This document shows, piece by piece, positions 1-8,887 of a DNA stretch of 64,000 nucleotides. The position numbers and the translations under genes are program-made. The notes beneath the pieces are model-generated. The model searched no databases. It was not told the DNA's origin and saw only the letters and a program-made list of their open reading frames with translations. The first letter of the stretch is position 1. Every line of letters starts with the position of its first letter. Where the stretch lies: NCBI RefSeq assembly GCF_013314975.1, contig NZ_JABTYH010000014.1, positions 47,562-111,561 on the forward strand, written 5' to 3'. The DNA comes from Pseudarthrobacter oxydans. GTDB lineage: Bacteria; Actinomycetota; Actinomycetes; Actinomycetales; Micrococcaceae.

Positions 1-459
1 TTCCGCAGAGAGGTACAGCGATTCGGCCACGGCGTCGATCCGCTCGGCGCGGAGCTTCACCTGGGCCGCTGATTCCTCACCGGTCACGTACAACACGTCC
101 TGTGCGGTCCGGGCGAACTTCGCCGCAACGTCCAGCAGCAGGGTGGACTTGCCCACCCCGGGCTCACCCGCCAGCAGGATCACGGCGCCCGGAACCAGGC
201 CGCCGCCCAGCACCCGGTCCAGCTCATCAACGCCCGTGGGCAGGAAGGCGGCCGTGGTGGCGTCCACCTCGGCAATCCGGCGGGCCGGCTCCAGGACTGT
301 AGTGGCCGCCGTCGTCCGCGCAACAGCGGCGCCGGTCTCCTCAACGGTGCCCCACGCCTGGCACTCGCCGCACCGGCCCACCCACTTGACCGTGGTCCAG
401 CCGCACTCAGCACATTTGTAGGCGGGCGCCTTGGAGGCCCGGGAAGTCTTCGTTGCCAT
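1..459 (-). CDS. radA: DNA repair protein RadA, N-terminal part (runs off the window)
   Basis: RadA is a RecA-like ATPase that helps process recombination intermediates during DNA repair. About 153 codons are in the window, read leftwards from an ATG at 459. A four-cysteine zinc finger is visible at residues 16, 19, 30 and 33 (CAEC and CGEC). It is followed by the Walker A motif GEPGVGKST in the order expected for RadA. The C-terminal Lon-like domain lies beyond position 1. The gene is divergent from the sugar-transport operon that begins at 630. Family assignment is firm; only the 5' part can be judged. Confidence 0.95.
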   Translation of the reverse strand, partial: MATKTSRASKAPAYKCAECGWTTVKWVGRCGECQAWGTVEETGAAVARTTAATTVLEPARRIAEVDATTAAFLPTGVDELDRVLGGGLVPGAVILLAGEPGVGKSTLLLDVAAKFARTAQDVLYVTGEESAAQVKLRAERIDAVAESLYLSAE

Positions 460-529
460 GGATTCCACCCTAGTGGCGGGCACTGACAATCACCGGCACC
501 GCACTTGCCTATGCTCCATTGCAGCGCTG

Positions 530-543
530 AGAGAGCGCTCTCT
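530..543. promoter_or_regulatory. LacI-family operator O1 (AGAGAGCGCTCTCT)
   Basis: Perfect 14-bp palindrome with the central CG and GAGCGCTC core of many LacI-family sites, including CebR-type cellobiose operators. Its right edge touches the -35 box at 543, so a bound repressor would block RNA polymerase. An identical copy lies at 585-598. The regulator gene at 5428 is the obvious candidate. Confidence 0.8.
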
Positions 544-571
544 TGACAGTGATCCGCGCCACGCCTACAGT
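543..571 (+). promoter_or_regulatory. Promoter of the beta-glucoside transport operon
   Basis: Near-consensus sigma-70 promoter: TTGACA at 543-548, a 17-bp spacer, and TACAGT at 566-571. Transcription would start near 578. It is framed by two identical operators, one overlapping the -35 box and one just after the expected start site. Confidence 0.75.
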
Positions 572-584
572 TGAGGAACTTGCC

Positions 585-598
585 AGAGAGCGCTCTCT
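585..598. promoter_or_regulatory. LacI-family operator O2 (identical to O1)
   Basis: Second perfect copy of AGAGAGCGCTCTCT, 55 bp after O1 (centre to centre), downstream of the predicted transcription start. It could act as a roadblock or allow looping with O1. It precedes the ribosome binding site of the solute-binding protein gene. Confidence 0.8.
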
Positions 599-629
599 CG
601 GCGCCGGAAGTTCCCACAAAGGAGTGACG

Positions 630-1946
630 TTGAAATTCGTACGCCGACACACAGCGACCGCCATCGCGGGCGTGGCAGCCATGGCCCTGCTGGCCACAGG
701 CTGCAGCAGCAGTCCGGAACAAGCAGCAAGCGCTGACAACCCCGTAGAGCTCACGGTCACCACCTTCGGGACCTTCGGCTACGACGATCTCTACGCCGAA
801 TACGAGGAAGCCAATCCCGGCGTCAAGGTCAAGGCCACCAATATCGACCGCGGGTCCAATGCCCGAACTGACGCCTTCACCAAGCTGGCCGCAGGATCCG
901 GGCTCAGCGATGTCGTGGCCATCGAGGAGGGCTGGCTGGGTTCCATCATGGAAGTATCGGACCAGTTCGTGGACCTCAATGAGCATGGCGCAGCTGACAT
1001 CAAGGACAACTGGGTGGACTGGAAGTTCAAGCAGGGCACGGATCCGGACGGCCGCGTCATCGGCTACGGAACGGACATCGGTCCGCAGGGGCTCTGCTAC
1101 AACGGCAAGCTCTTCGAAGCTGCGGGAATGCCCAGCGACCGCGAATCAGTGGCCGAGCTCTTTGGTGGCGGCGACGCCACCTGGGAAACCTACTTCAAGC
1201 TCGGGGAGCAGTACAAGGCAGCCACCGGCAAGGCCTGGTATGACCAGTCCGGCTTCGTCTGGAACTCCATGGTGAACCAGATGGAAGAGGGCTACTACAC
1301 CAAGGACGGGGAGCTGAACATCGAAGGCAACCCGGAGATGAAGGACAAATTCGAGATGCTTGCGGCCGGCACAGCGGCCGGTCTGTCCGCCAACCAGACC
1401 CAGTGGGACTGGGGTAACGGCAAGGCGTTCGTTGACGGCTCCTTCGCCACCTTCGTCTGCCCCGGCTGGATGCTCGGCACCATTAAGGGCCAGTTGGAAT
1501 CCGCCGGCGGCGGCACGGAGAGCGGCTGGGACTTCGCCGACGTATTCCCGGGTGGGGCCTCCAACTGGGGCGGAGCTTTCCTTTCAGTGCCCAAGACATC
1601 GGAGCACCCTGCCGAGGCCGCAAAGCTGGCAGCCTGGCTGACCGCACCCGAGCAGCAGGTCAAGCAGTCGGCTGCCGCGAACAACTTCCCCAGCACGCTT
1701 AAAGCGCAGGAGAAGCTGGTGGCCGATGCGACTCCGAACGTGGTGTTCAACAATGCGCCCACCGGCGTCATCCTTGCCAACCGCGCCAAGGGCGTGGTGG
1801 CCCAGTTCAAGGGACCGGACGATTCCGTGATCCAGGAAAACGTGTTTGGTCCGGCACTTAAAATGCTCGACGCCGGAACGGCCGATGCTGACAAGGCCTG
1901 GTCCGAAGCGCTGACCCTCCTTAACGACCTGGTCGTAAACAACTAG
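630..1946 (+). CDS. Sugar ABC transporter substrate-binding lipoprotein (CebE-like)
   Basis: Family 1 extracellular solute-binding protein of a carbohydrate ABC importer, 438 residues. A TTG start at 630 is preferred because AAAGGAG (618-624) lies five bases upstream. It gives a compact signal peptide with a lipobox LATGC, the lipidated cysteine being residue 25. Longer in-frame starts at 543 and 624 exist; the former would place the operator inside the coding sequence. The two permease genes follow, but no ATPase gene is present, so a shared MsiK-like ATPase elsewhere is expected. Operator type and the adjacent GH1 glucosidase suggest cello-oligosaccharides or other beta-glucosides. The substrate is inferred, not shown. 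Confidence 0.9.
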   Translation: MKFVRRHTATAIAGVAAMALLATGCSSSPEQAASADNPVELTVTTFGTFGYDDLYAEYEEANPGVKVKATNIDRGSNARTDAFTKLAAGSGLSDVVAIEEGWLGSIMEVSDQFVDLNEHGAADIKDNWVDWKFKQGTDPDGRVIGYGTDIGPQGLCYNGKLFEAAGMPSDRESVAELFGGGDATWETYFKLGEQYKAATGKAWYDQSGFVWNSMVNQMEEGYYTKDGELNIEGNPEMKDKFEMLAAGTAAGLSANQTQWDWGNGKAFVDGSFATFVCPGWMLGTIKGQLESAGGGTESGWDFADVFPGGASNWGGAFLSVPKTSEHPAEAAKLAAWLTAPEQQVKQSAAANNFPSTLKAQEKLVADATPNVVFNNAPTGVILANRAKGVVAQFKGPDDSVIQENVFGPALKMLDAGTADADKAWSEALTLLNDLVVNN

Positions 1947-1959
1947 CAACACCCGCTGT

Positions 1960-1983
1960 GGGGCCTCCCGGAAGGGAGGCCCC
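1960..1983 (+). other. Perfect intercistronic hairpin after the binding-protein gene
   Basis: Ten-base-pair perfect stem GGGGCCTCCC / GGGAGGCCCC closed by a GGAA (GNRA-type) tetraloop, with no following T-run. Such structures commonly let the binding-protein message accumulate above that of the permeases, by partial termination or 3'-end protection. A similar hairpin follows pstS. Confidence 0.7.
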
Positions 1984-2004
1984 CCGATGGAGGGCAAGAG
2001 CCCA

Positions 2005-3021
2005 ATGACAACCACCGTGAACCGCCCCGCCAAAACCCTGGCGGCCATCAAACCCAAACCCACCTTCAAACAGAGGCTCAACGTCTTCGACGTCAAAGCA
2101 TCGCCCTACCTCTACATCGCACCTTTCTTTATCCTCTTCGCACTCGTGGGACTGTTCCCGCTGGTCTACACCTTCGTGGTCAGCCTCTTCGACTGGCACC
2201 TCCTCAAAGGCCAGGGAGACTTCGTGGGCCTGCAAAACTTCACTGAAGTCCTCCAGGACCGCTTCTTCTGGAACTCCCTGTTCAACACGGTCAGCATCTT
2301 CCTGCTGTCCGCGATACCGCAGCTTGCCGTGGCACTCTTCCTGGCCGCAGTACTGGACCAGAACCTCCGTGCCAAAACCTTCTGGCGGATGAGCGTGCTC
2401 CTGCCCTACATCGTCACCCCGGTGGCGGTGGCCATGATCTTCACCAACATGTTCGGCGAGCAGTACGGCCTCATCAATAACGTCCTGGGAAATTTTGGCC
2501 TGGATCCGGTGATGTGGAAGAACGAGACCCTGCCCAGCCACATTGCCATCGCCACCATGGTGAACTGGCGATGGACCGGCTATAACGCCCTTATCCTGCT
2601 GGCCGCAATGCAGGCCGTTCCCCGCGACCTGTACGAGTCCGCGGCGCTGGACGGCGCCGGAGCCCTCCGCCGCTTCTTCAGCATCACCCTGCCGAGCATC
2701 AGGCCCACCATGGTTTTTGTGGTCATTACCTCCACCATCGGCGGCCTGCAGATCTTCACCGAACCCCGGCTGTTCGATCCCGCGACCGCAGGCGGCTCCC
2801 AACGGCAGTTCCAGACCACCGTGCTGTACCTCTGGGAGATGGCCTTCCAGCGCCAGAACTTCGGCAAGGCTTCCACCATCGCCTGGCTCCTCTTCCTGAT
2901 CATCGTGCTGTTCGGTGTCATCAACTACCTGATCTCACGTCGCATCGCCACAGCCGATGCCGCAAAGCCCACCCGGTCAACAAGGAGAGCCCGGAAACGC
3001 GCTGAAAGGACTACGCGATGA
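2005..3021 (+). CDS. Sugar ABC transporter permease (CebF-like, MalF family)
   Basis: Inner-membrane permease of the importer, 338 residues, with six predicted membrane segments after a short cytoplasmic N-terminus. The ATPase-contacting EAA loop is visible near residues 208-230 (ESAALDGAG followed by LPSIRP). An upstream ATG at 1987 is in frame, but its ribosome site would be buried in the 1960-1983 hairpin. The ATG at 2005, with GGAGGG ten bases upstream, is therefore preferred. It overlaps the next permease by four bases (ATGA), so the two are translationally coupled. Confidence 0.92.
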   Translation: MTTTVNRPAKTLAAIKPKPTFKQRLNVFDVKASPYLYIAPFFILFALVGLFPLVYTFVVSLFDWHLLKGQGDFVGLQNFTEVLQDRFFWNSLFNTVSIFLLSAIPQLAVALFLAAVLDQNLRAKTFWRMSVLLPYIVTPVAVAMIFTNMFGEQYGLINNVLGNFGLDPVMWKNETLPSHIAIATMVNWRWTGYNALILLAAMQAVPRDLYESAALDGAGALRRFFSITLPSIRPTMVFVVITSTIGGLQIFTEPRLFDPATAGGSQRQFQTTVLYLWEMAFQRQNFGKASTIAWLLFLIIVLFGVINYLISRRIATADAAKPTRSTRRARKRAERTTR

Positions 3022-3938
3022 GCACCATCGAAGAGGCACCCCGTGCGACCGCCGGCGTCTTGCCCGCAGAAAAGAAGCCCTCCGGCCGCCCGGCACCCCT
3101 CCGCAAGCGCTTTGTGGGCTCGGGCGAAAAGCCAGGCTTCCTGACCTACGGCCTGCTCCTCGCCTTCCTGGTGTCCTCGGCCTACCCGCTGTGGTGGTCC
3201 GCCGTGATTGGCAGCCGCTCCAACGAGGCCCTCGGTGAAACCTGGCCGCCCCTGCTGCCCGGAGGAAACTTCTGGACGAACGTGGGCGAGGTCTTTGACA
3301 CCATTCCGTTCTGGCTCGCCCTGGGCAACAGTGTCCTGATCTCCTCCATCATCACCCTGTCCGTGGTTGGCTTTTCCACCCTCGCCGGCTACGCCTTTGC
3401 GAAACTGCGCTTCAAGGGCCGGAACGGGCTCATGCTGATGGTGGTGGCCACCATGGCCATCCCGACGCAGCTTGGCATCATCCCGCTCTTCATGGTGATG
3501 AGGACCTTGGGCTGGACCGGCGAAATCGGAGCGGTGGTGGTGCCCACGCTGGTAACCGCGTTCGGCGTCTTCTTTATGCGGCAATACCTGGTGGACGTCA
3601 TCCCGGATGAGCTCATTGAATCCGCACGGATGGACGGGGCAAACATGATTTCCACCTTCTGGCATGTGGCCATGCCGGCAGCAAAGCCTGCCATGGCCAT
3701 CCTGGGGCTGTTCACGTTCATGACGGCCTGGACCGATTTCCTGTGGCCGCTGCTGGTCCTCGACGCCGGCAACCCCACTCTGCAGACGGCGCTGAGCCAG
3801 CTGCAGTCAGCCCGCTACGTGGACTACTCCGTGGTCCTCGCAGGAGCGGTGCTGGCAACACTGCCGCTATTGGTGCTCTTCGCACTTGCGGGCAAACAAC
3901 TCATTTCAGGAATTATGCAAGGAGCAGTGAAGGGCTAA
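3018..3938 (+). CDS. Sugar ABC transporter permease (CebG-like, MalG family)
   Basis: Second permease of the importer, 306 residues. A hydrophilic N-terminus of about 45 residues precedes six membrane segments. The EAA loop is near residues 195-220 (ELIESARMDGA, then MPAAKPAM). It starts within the stop of the upstream permease, and its own stop overlaps the start of the glucosidase gene (TAATG). The three genes clearly form one transcription unit. MalG-type permeases pair with MalF-type ones in a heterodimer, matching this gene order. Confidence 0.92.
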   Translation: MSTIEEAPRATAGVLPAEKKPSGRPAPLRKRFVGSGEKPGFLTYGLLLAFLVSSAYPLWWSAVIGSRSNEALGETWPPLLPGGNFWTNVGEVFDTIPFWLALGNSVLISSIITLSVVGFSTLAGYAFAKLRFKGRNGLMLMVVATMAIPTQLGIIPLFMVMRTLGWTGEIGAVVVPTLVTAFGVFFMRQYLVDVIPDELIESARMDGANMISTFWHVAMPAAKPAMAILGLFTFMTAWTDFLWPLLVLDAGNPTLQTALSQLQSARYVDYSVVLAGAVLATLPLLVLFALAGKQLISGIMQGAVKG

Positions 3939-5380
3939 TGCAGCACCCGACGTACCAGCGGCAGTGGCCCGAGGGCTTTATCTGGGGATCAGCGACGGCG
4001 GCTGCCCAGATCGAGGGCGCCGGCCGCGAGGGCGGCAAGGAAGAGTCCATCTGGGACCACTTTGCGCGGATTCCAGGGGCCATAGCCAACGGTGAAAACC
4101 TTGACCAGGCCGTGGACCACTACCACCGAATGCCACAGGACGTCCGGCTGATGAAAGAGCTCGGGCTGGACTCGTACCGCTTTTCCACCAGTTGGGCGCG
4201 GGTGCGTCCCGGGGGCAGGGCCGTCAACCGTGAGGGCCTGGACTTCTACTCCAGGCTGGTGGATGAGCTCCTTGAAGCCGGCATCCTGCCCTGGCTCACC
4301 CTGTACCACTGGGACCTGCCGCAGGCTCTTGAGGAAAAAGGCGGCTGGGCCAACCGGGATACCGCCTACAGGTTCGCGGAGTACGCCAATGACGTGTACT
4401 CGGCGCTGGGGGACCGGGTCCAGCACTGGACCACCTTCAATGAGCCGTTCTGTTCGTCGCTCCTGGGCTACGGCTCCGGCGTGCACGCCCCCGGCCGGCA
4501 GGAGCCAGCGGCCGCGATTGCCGCCGTGCACCACCAGCACCTTGCCCACGGGCTGGCCGTGAATGCGCTGCGGCAACGCGGCGCCCAGAACCTCGGCATT
4601 ACGCTCAACCTCAGCAACTCCATTCCGCGGGACCCGCAGGACCCTGTCGACCTGGACGCTGCCCGGCGCTTCGACTCGTTGCAGAACCGCATCTTCCTCG
4701 ACCCCCTCCTGCGGGGAGCCTACCCGGAAGACTCACTGCGTGACCTCGCCCCGTTCGGCCTGCCGGACGTGGTTCTTCCTGGCGACCTGGAACTCATCAG
4801 CGCGCCCCTGGAATTCCTGGGCGTGAACCACTATCACGACGACCTCATCAGCGGACACGCGGATGACGCCGGAAGCGACGGCCACTCCGGCGGTGCAGAG
4901 CGGGCCTCCGCCTCACCCTGGATCGGATCCGAGGACATCGCCTTTCCCAGCCGCGGCCTGCCGCGGACGGCGATGGGCTGGGAAGTGAATCCGGACGGGC
5001 TCCGCAAGCTGCTGGTCCGGCTGGGGGAGGAATACCCCTCGCTGCCGCCGCTTTACATCACCGAAAACGGAGCCGCGTACGAGGACACTGTCAGCCCCGA
5101 CGGTGCCGTGCATGATGCGGAGCGTACCCGGTTCATCCTGGACCACGTGGCATCAGTAGGTGAAGCGATAGACCAGGGTGCCGACGTCCGCGGCTACTTT
5201 GTCTGGTCACTCCTGGACAACTTTGAGTGGTCCTGGGGCTATGGGAAGCGCTTCGGGATTGTCCGCGTCGATTACGGCACCCTGGAACGTACCGTCAAGG
5301 ACAGCGGCAAGGCCTATGGCGGTTTGATAGCAGCCGCACAGCGGAGCACGTCCCGCCTCGCTCCGGCACTGCCCGCCTAA
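3938..5380 (+). CDS. GH1 beta-glucosidase
   Basis: Cytoplasmic family 1 glycoside hydrolase, 480 residues, the usual length for the family. It begins with the typical FIWGSATAAAQIEGA segment. The acid/base motif TFNEP is at residues 166-170 (Glu169). The nucleophile motif YITENG carries Glu376. There is no signal peptide, so it acts on disaccharides imported by the adjacent transporter, probably cellobiose or related beta-glucosides. The ATG at 3938 overlaps the permease stop codon; a longer in-frame extension upstream lies entirely within the permease gene and is not used. The order binding protein, two permeases, GH1 matches the streptomycete cebEFG-bglC arrangement. Confidence 0.95.
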   Translation: MQHPTYQRQWPEGFIWGSATAAAQIEGAGREGGKEESIWDHFARIPGAIANGENLDQAVDHYHRMPQDVRLMKELGLDSYRFSTSWARVRPGGRAVNREGLDFYSRLVDELLEAGILPWLTLYHWDLPQALEEKGGWANRDTAYRFAEYANDVYSALGDRVQHWTTFNEPFCSSLLGYGSGVHAPGRQEPAAAIAAVHHQHLAHGLAVNALRQRGAQNLGITLNLSNSIPRDPQDPVDLDAARRFDSLQNRIFLDPLLRGAYPEDSLRDLAPFGLPDVVLPGDLELISAPLEFLGVNHYHDDLISGHADDAGSDGHSGGAERASASPWIGSEDIAFPSRGLPRTAMGWEVNPDGLRKLLVRLGEEYPSLPPLYITENGAAYEDTVSPDGAVHDAERTRFILDHVASVGEAIDQGADVRGYFVWSLLDNFEWSWGYGKRFGIVRVDYGTLERTVKDSGKAYGGLIAAAQRSTSRLAPALPA

Positions 5381-5427
5381 ACTGAAACCCCCGGCACCTG
5401 TGCCAGCCAGACCACGGAGCGAACATT

Positions 5428-6444
5428 GTGAAGCAAGACACCAGCGGAAGCCGGCCGACGCCCACCCTGGAAATGGTGGCCGCGCTGGCCGGCGTCTCCC
5501 GTGCCACCGTCTCCCGCGTGGTCAATGACGTGCCGAGCGTGGATGAGGACATCGCCGCCAAGGTGCGCCAGGCGATTCTTGCCGTGAACTACACGCCCAA
5601 CCGCGCTGCCCGTTCGCTGGCAAGCAGGCGCCCCAACTCGGTGACGCTCATTGTGCCGGAGTCCACTTCCAAGGTCTTCGCGGACCCGTTCTTCGCCTCA
5701 GTGGTCCAGGGCGTGGCGCTGTACCTGGCGGACACGGATTACACCCTGAACATGGTCATCGCTTCCGAAGCCAAGCCGGAGAAAACCAGGGCCTTCCTGC
5801 TGGGCGGGAACGTGGCCGGTGCCCTGGTGGTGTCCCACCACGCAGGGGACCGGTCCTGGACCCACCTCAGCGATTACATTCCCATGGTGTTCGCGGGCAG
5901 GCCGCTGGGCGAAAGCGCCAGCTACTACGTGGATGTGGACAACGAGGCTGCGGCGGCAGGAGCCACCCGGTTGCTCATTGAGAGCGGGCGGACCAATATC
6001 GCCACCATCGCCGGCCCCCAGGACATGCCGCCGGGCATCGACCGCGTCAACGGCTGGCGGGCGGCCATGGCCGAGGCCGGGCTGGATGATTCCCGGGTTG
6101 AATACGGTGACTTCACCCTGGCCTCCGGGGCCAAGGCCATGCGCCGCCTCCTCGGCAGCGGGAAGCCGGTGGACGGGGTGTTCGTGGCTAATGACCAGAT
6201 GGCCGCCGGTGCCTACACGGTGCTGCAGGAACGTGGACTGCGCATACCCCAGGATGTGGCCGTGGTCGGCTTCGATGACGATTCGTTCGCCACCTCAGTC
6301 AATCCCCAGCTGACCACCGTGCACCATCCGATCATCGAGATGGGAAAGAAGATGGCCGAAATTTTGGTGGACCTCATCGAGGGGAAAGAGACCGCCCGCG
6401 TTACGCAGATTCCCACTTCCCTCGTGATCAGGGAGTCCGTCTGA
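5428..6444 (+). CDS. LacI-family transcriptional regulator (CebR-like)
   Basis: Repressor-type regulator of 338 residues. It has an N-terminal helix-turn-helix (about residues 15-60, with GVSRATVSRVVN as recognition helix and hinge) and a periplasmic-binding-protein-like ligand domain. It starts with GTG; GGAG lies nine bases upstream. The gene lies in the operon it probably controls, and the AGAGAGCGCTCTCT operators at 530 and 585 fit this recognition helix class. The stop overlaps the next start (TGATG). Its ligand is probably the imported disaccharide. Regulation is inferred from position and operator type. Confidence 0.9.
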   Translation: MKQDTSGSRPTPTLEMVAALAGVSRATVSRVVNDVPSVDEDIAAKVRQAILAVNYTPNRAARSLASRRPNSVTLIVPESTSKVFADPFFASVVQGVALYLADTDYTLNMVIASEAKPEKTRAFLLGGNVAGALVVSHHAGDRSWTHLSDYIPMVFAGRPLGESASYYVDVDNEAAAAGATRLLIESGRTNIATIAGPQDMPPGIDRVNGWRAAMAEAGLDDSRVEYGDFTLASGAKAMRRLLGSGKPVDGVFVANDQMAAGAYTVLQERGLRIPQDVAVVGFDDDSFATSVNPQLTTVHHPIIEMGKKMAEILVDLIEGKETARVTQIPTSLVIRESV

Positions 6445-7499
6445 TGGCGGGCAGCGGACCAGGCGGCCAGTCGCCGCAGGGCGGCCGGACCCTCCGGTGG
6501 GGAGTGGTAGCCACAGGCCGGATCGCGCACAAGGTCACCCGGGACCTCGCCCGCCTTGAAGATGCCCAACTCCATGCAGTGAGTTCGCGCAGCCAGGGCT
6601 CGGCGCGGGCCTTCGCGGAAGAACACGGCTTCGCGGCCAGCTACCATGACGGCCCATCCGGATCCGGGTACCAGCAGCTCTTCGCCGATCCCCGGGTGGA
6701 CGTGGTCTATGTTGCCACGCCCCACGCGCAGCACTTCGAGGTTGTCCGTGCCGCGCTTGAAGCCGGGAAACACGTCCTGTGCGAGAAGCCCTTCACGGTC
6801 AACGCCAGCGAAGCCCGGGAACTGGTCCAGCTGGCAGGGGAGCGGAACCTGTTCCTGATGGAAGCCGTCTGGACGCGCTTCCTGCCAGCCACCCGCCGTG
6901 CCCTGGAGCTGATCCGCGGCGGCACCATTGGAACGGTGCGCTGGGTCCAGGCTGACCTGGGTTTTCCCGCAGCCTATGATCCCGCGGACAGGCTGTGGGA
7001 CCCTGCGGCCGGCGGCGGTGCACTCCTTGATCTCGCGGTCTACCCGTTGACCTGGGCGGTTGCGGCCCTCGGCTTCCCTCAACGCCTCACGGCCCAAGGC
7101 CACCTGAACCAGGACGGCGTGGATGTCCAAAACACCCTCACGCTCAAGTACCCGGAGGGGGCTGCCGCCCAGCTCACTTCCTCGCTCCAGGCCGCCGGTC
7201 CCGGCATGGCAACCATCAGCGGGACCGCAGGCTGGATACGGACCGGGTCCCCGCTCTTTAATCCGCGCACGCTGGAGATCTGCGGACTGGACGGCAGGAT
7301 CGAGGTGGAGGACTTCCACGAAGAAGCCGAGGGTTTCATTTATGAACTGCGCGAAACAGCCCGCTGCATCCGCGCCGGCCTGCAGGAAAGCCCGCTGATG
7401 CCCTGGAATGAAACCTTGCAGGTGATGGAGTTGCTCGACCAGGCCCGGGAACAGCTGGGGCTGCGCTATGCGAATGATCTACGGGAGGCCGGCACCTAG
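6444..7499 (+). CDS. Gfo/Idh/MocA-family oxidoreductase
   Basis: NAD(P)-dependent sugar or polyol oxidoreductase of 351 residues. An N-terminal Rossmann fold (GVVATGRIAHKV near residue 20) is followed by the family hallmark EKPF near residue 115 and a C-terminal substrate domain. It is the last gene of the beta-glucoside operon, overlapping the regulator stop codon. The role is unclear: it might oxidise a sugar released by the GH1 enzyme or act in a non-hydrolytic glycoside route. Its stop codon overlaps that of the convergent FUSC gene (7496-7499). Confidence 0.85.
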   Translation: MAGSGPGGQSPQGGRTLRWGVVATGRIAHKVTRDLARLEDAQLHAVSSRSQGSARAFAEEHGFAASYHDGPSGSGYQQLFADPRVDVVYVATPHAQHFEVVRAALEAGKHVLCEKPFTVNASEARELVQLAGERNLFLMEAVWTRFLPATRRALELIRGGTIGTVRWVQADLGFPAAYDPADRLWDPAAGGGALLDLAVYPLTWAVAALGFPQRLTAQGHLNQDGVDVQNTLTLKYPEGAAAQLTSSLQAAGPGMATISGTAGWIRTGSPLFNPRTLEICGLDGRIEVEDFHEEAEGFIYELRETARCIRAGLQESPLMPWNETLQVMELLDQAREQLGLRYANDLREAGT

Positions 7500-8650
7500 A
7501 GCGCGGGCAGCACGTCCCGGGCTTCGCGGGCATCCATCCCGGTGGCCTCCAACAGGTCCACCATCAGCGGCCGGTACAGCATCACCACCGTCTCACCCTC
7601 AAGCCGCTGCACCTCCAGCAGCTTGGGATGCAGGCGCAGGGCGATCTCGCTCAGGTCCTGGCGGGCGCTGCGCAGGTGGGCGCGGCGGACGCCGTCGTGC
7701 GTTTCCGCCAGCCCCAGCGAGAGCTCGTCAATGGCGGCAGCGGTCTCCTGCAGCACCTCCGCGATGTTTTCTGTCGCCTCATCCGACAACGCCGCGTGGT
7801 TGATGGCGCTGGTCAGCCTGCGGGCGAACACCCGGCTGTTCCGCAGCGCCAGGTCGATGAAGTCGAGCGACTGTTTGAGCCGGTCCAGCTCGTCCCGGTG
7901 CCTCCTGTAGGCGGGCGCCAGGGTGGCCACCTCCCCGGAAGCACGCAGGGACTGGCGCATCCCGTCCACCAGGGGCTGGCAGTTCCTGCCCCGGATGAGG
8001 GCGTGCCACGCCTGGGTGGAGTCGCTGTTGACCAGCGCGCCGGCGCACTCGCGCAGCACCTCGGCGAGCTCATGCAGCAGCTTCTGGACGTCCTTGCGCG
8101 GCTCGCGGCGGGGGTCCTTGGGGGCCAGGATTGTCACCAGCAAAGCGAAGAGTCCGCCCACCACGGCATCGATGCTCCTGGTAAACGGACCACCGGACGG
8201 TGCAGGCAGCAGCACCACCAGCAGCGACTGCAGGGCCAGCTGGGTGGTGAAGATGTTCCCGCTGTCGAGGAACCTGGCGAGCAGGATGGAGAAAAGAAGC
8301 ACGACGGCGGCCTGCCAGATTCCGGCGCCCAGCCAGTGCAGGAGCAGGTCGCCCACCGCGATGCCGATGGTGCAGCCCAGGCCCACCTCCAGTACCCGCC
8401 GCAGGCGCGGTTCCCGGGAGAAGCCAAGCGCGATCAGCGATGATGTGGCCGCGAAGAGGGGACCGGAGTGGCCCAGCACGTATTCCGCGAAGGCGTAGGC
8501 ACCCACGGCGCAGACGGTCATCTGGATGGCCGGGATGAGCGAATTCCGGCTCCGGATCATGCCGGTGCGGAAGCGGCCGCGGAGGAACCGCCTGCCTGCT
8601 GAGAGTCCTGCTGCGGGAGCCATGCCGTCCAGTCTATTGCTGGCACGCAC
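7496..8650 (-). CDS. FUSC/ArAE-type membrane protein
   Basis: Integral membrane protein of 384 residues. Roughly the first half contains about six hydrophobic segments, and the second half (from about residue 180) is a long helical cytoplasmic domain. This architecture matches the fusaric acid resistance / aromatic acid exporter-like superfamily (FUSC). The GTG at 8650 has AAAGGA just upstream but at short spacing. An ATG at 8623 is an alternative start that would remove nine residues. It is divergent from pstS and convergent with the oxidoreductase. The substrate is unknown. Confidence 0.75.
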   Translation of the reverse strand: MRASNRLDGMAPAAGLSAGRRFLRGRFRTGMIRSRNSLIPAIQMTVCAVGAYAFAEYVLGHSGPLFAATSSLIALGFSREPRLRRVLEVGLGCTIGIAVGDLLLHWLGAGIWQAAVVLLFSILLARFLDSGNIFTTQLALQSLLVVLLPAPSGGPFTRSIDAVVGGLFALLVTILAPKDPRREPRKDVQKLLHELAEVLRECAGALVNSDSTQAWHALIRGRNCQPLVDGMRQSLRASGEVATLAPAYRRHRDELDRLKQSLDFIDLALRNSRVFARRLTSAINHAALSDEATENIAEVLQETAAAIDELSLGLAETHDGVRRAHLRSARQDLSEIALRLHPKLLEVQRLEGETVVMLYRPLMVDLLEATGMDAREARDVLPAL

Positions 8651-8747
8651 ATTTCCTTTGGCAACTCCTGGGGCGCCGGTGCACTACGGCCGGACATGTG
8701 ATCTGCGCAATGGTGACCGGGCATTTGTCAGCGAATATCCCGCCGTC

Positions 8748-8792
8748 GTTAATCCTCCGTTCACTTTGGTCCGCCCGTCCCGTTACCTGCGG
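8748..8792 (+). promoter_or_regulatory. Pho-box-like direct repeats upstream of pstS
   Basis: GTTAATCCTCC at 8748 and GTTCACTTTGG at 8759 are adjacent 11-bp units. A third, GTTACCTGCGG, follows at 8782. Actinobacterial PhoP binds tandem 11-bp units beginning GTTCA. The position, about 100-140 bp before pstS, fits PhoP activation under phosphate limitation. Confidence 0.6.
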
Positions 8793-8887
8793 AGCCTAAC
8801 TTCGATGAAGGTACAAAACCTACGCATCGCGCAGCAGGGTTCTCCGTCCCTGTCCGCAACTGAAAAACCCTGGAAGGGGTACATCTA

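Noticed and set aside
7468..7803. Plus-strand frames opposite the FUSC gene
   Set aside because: Antisense shadows with no ribosome site and no recognisable motif.
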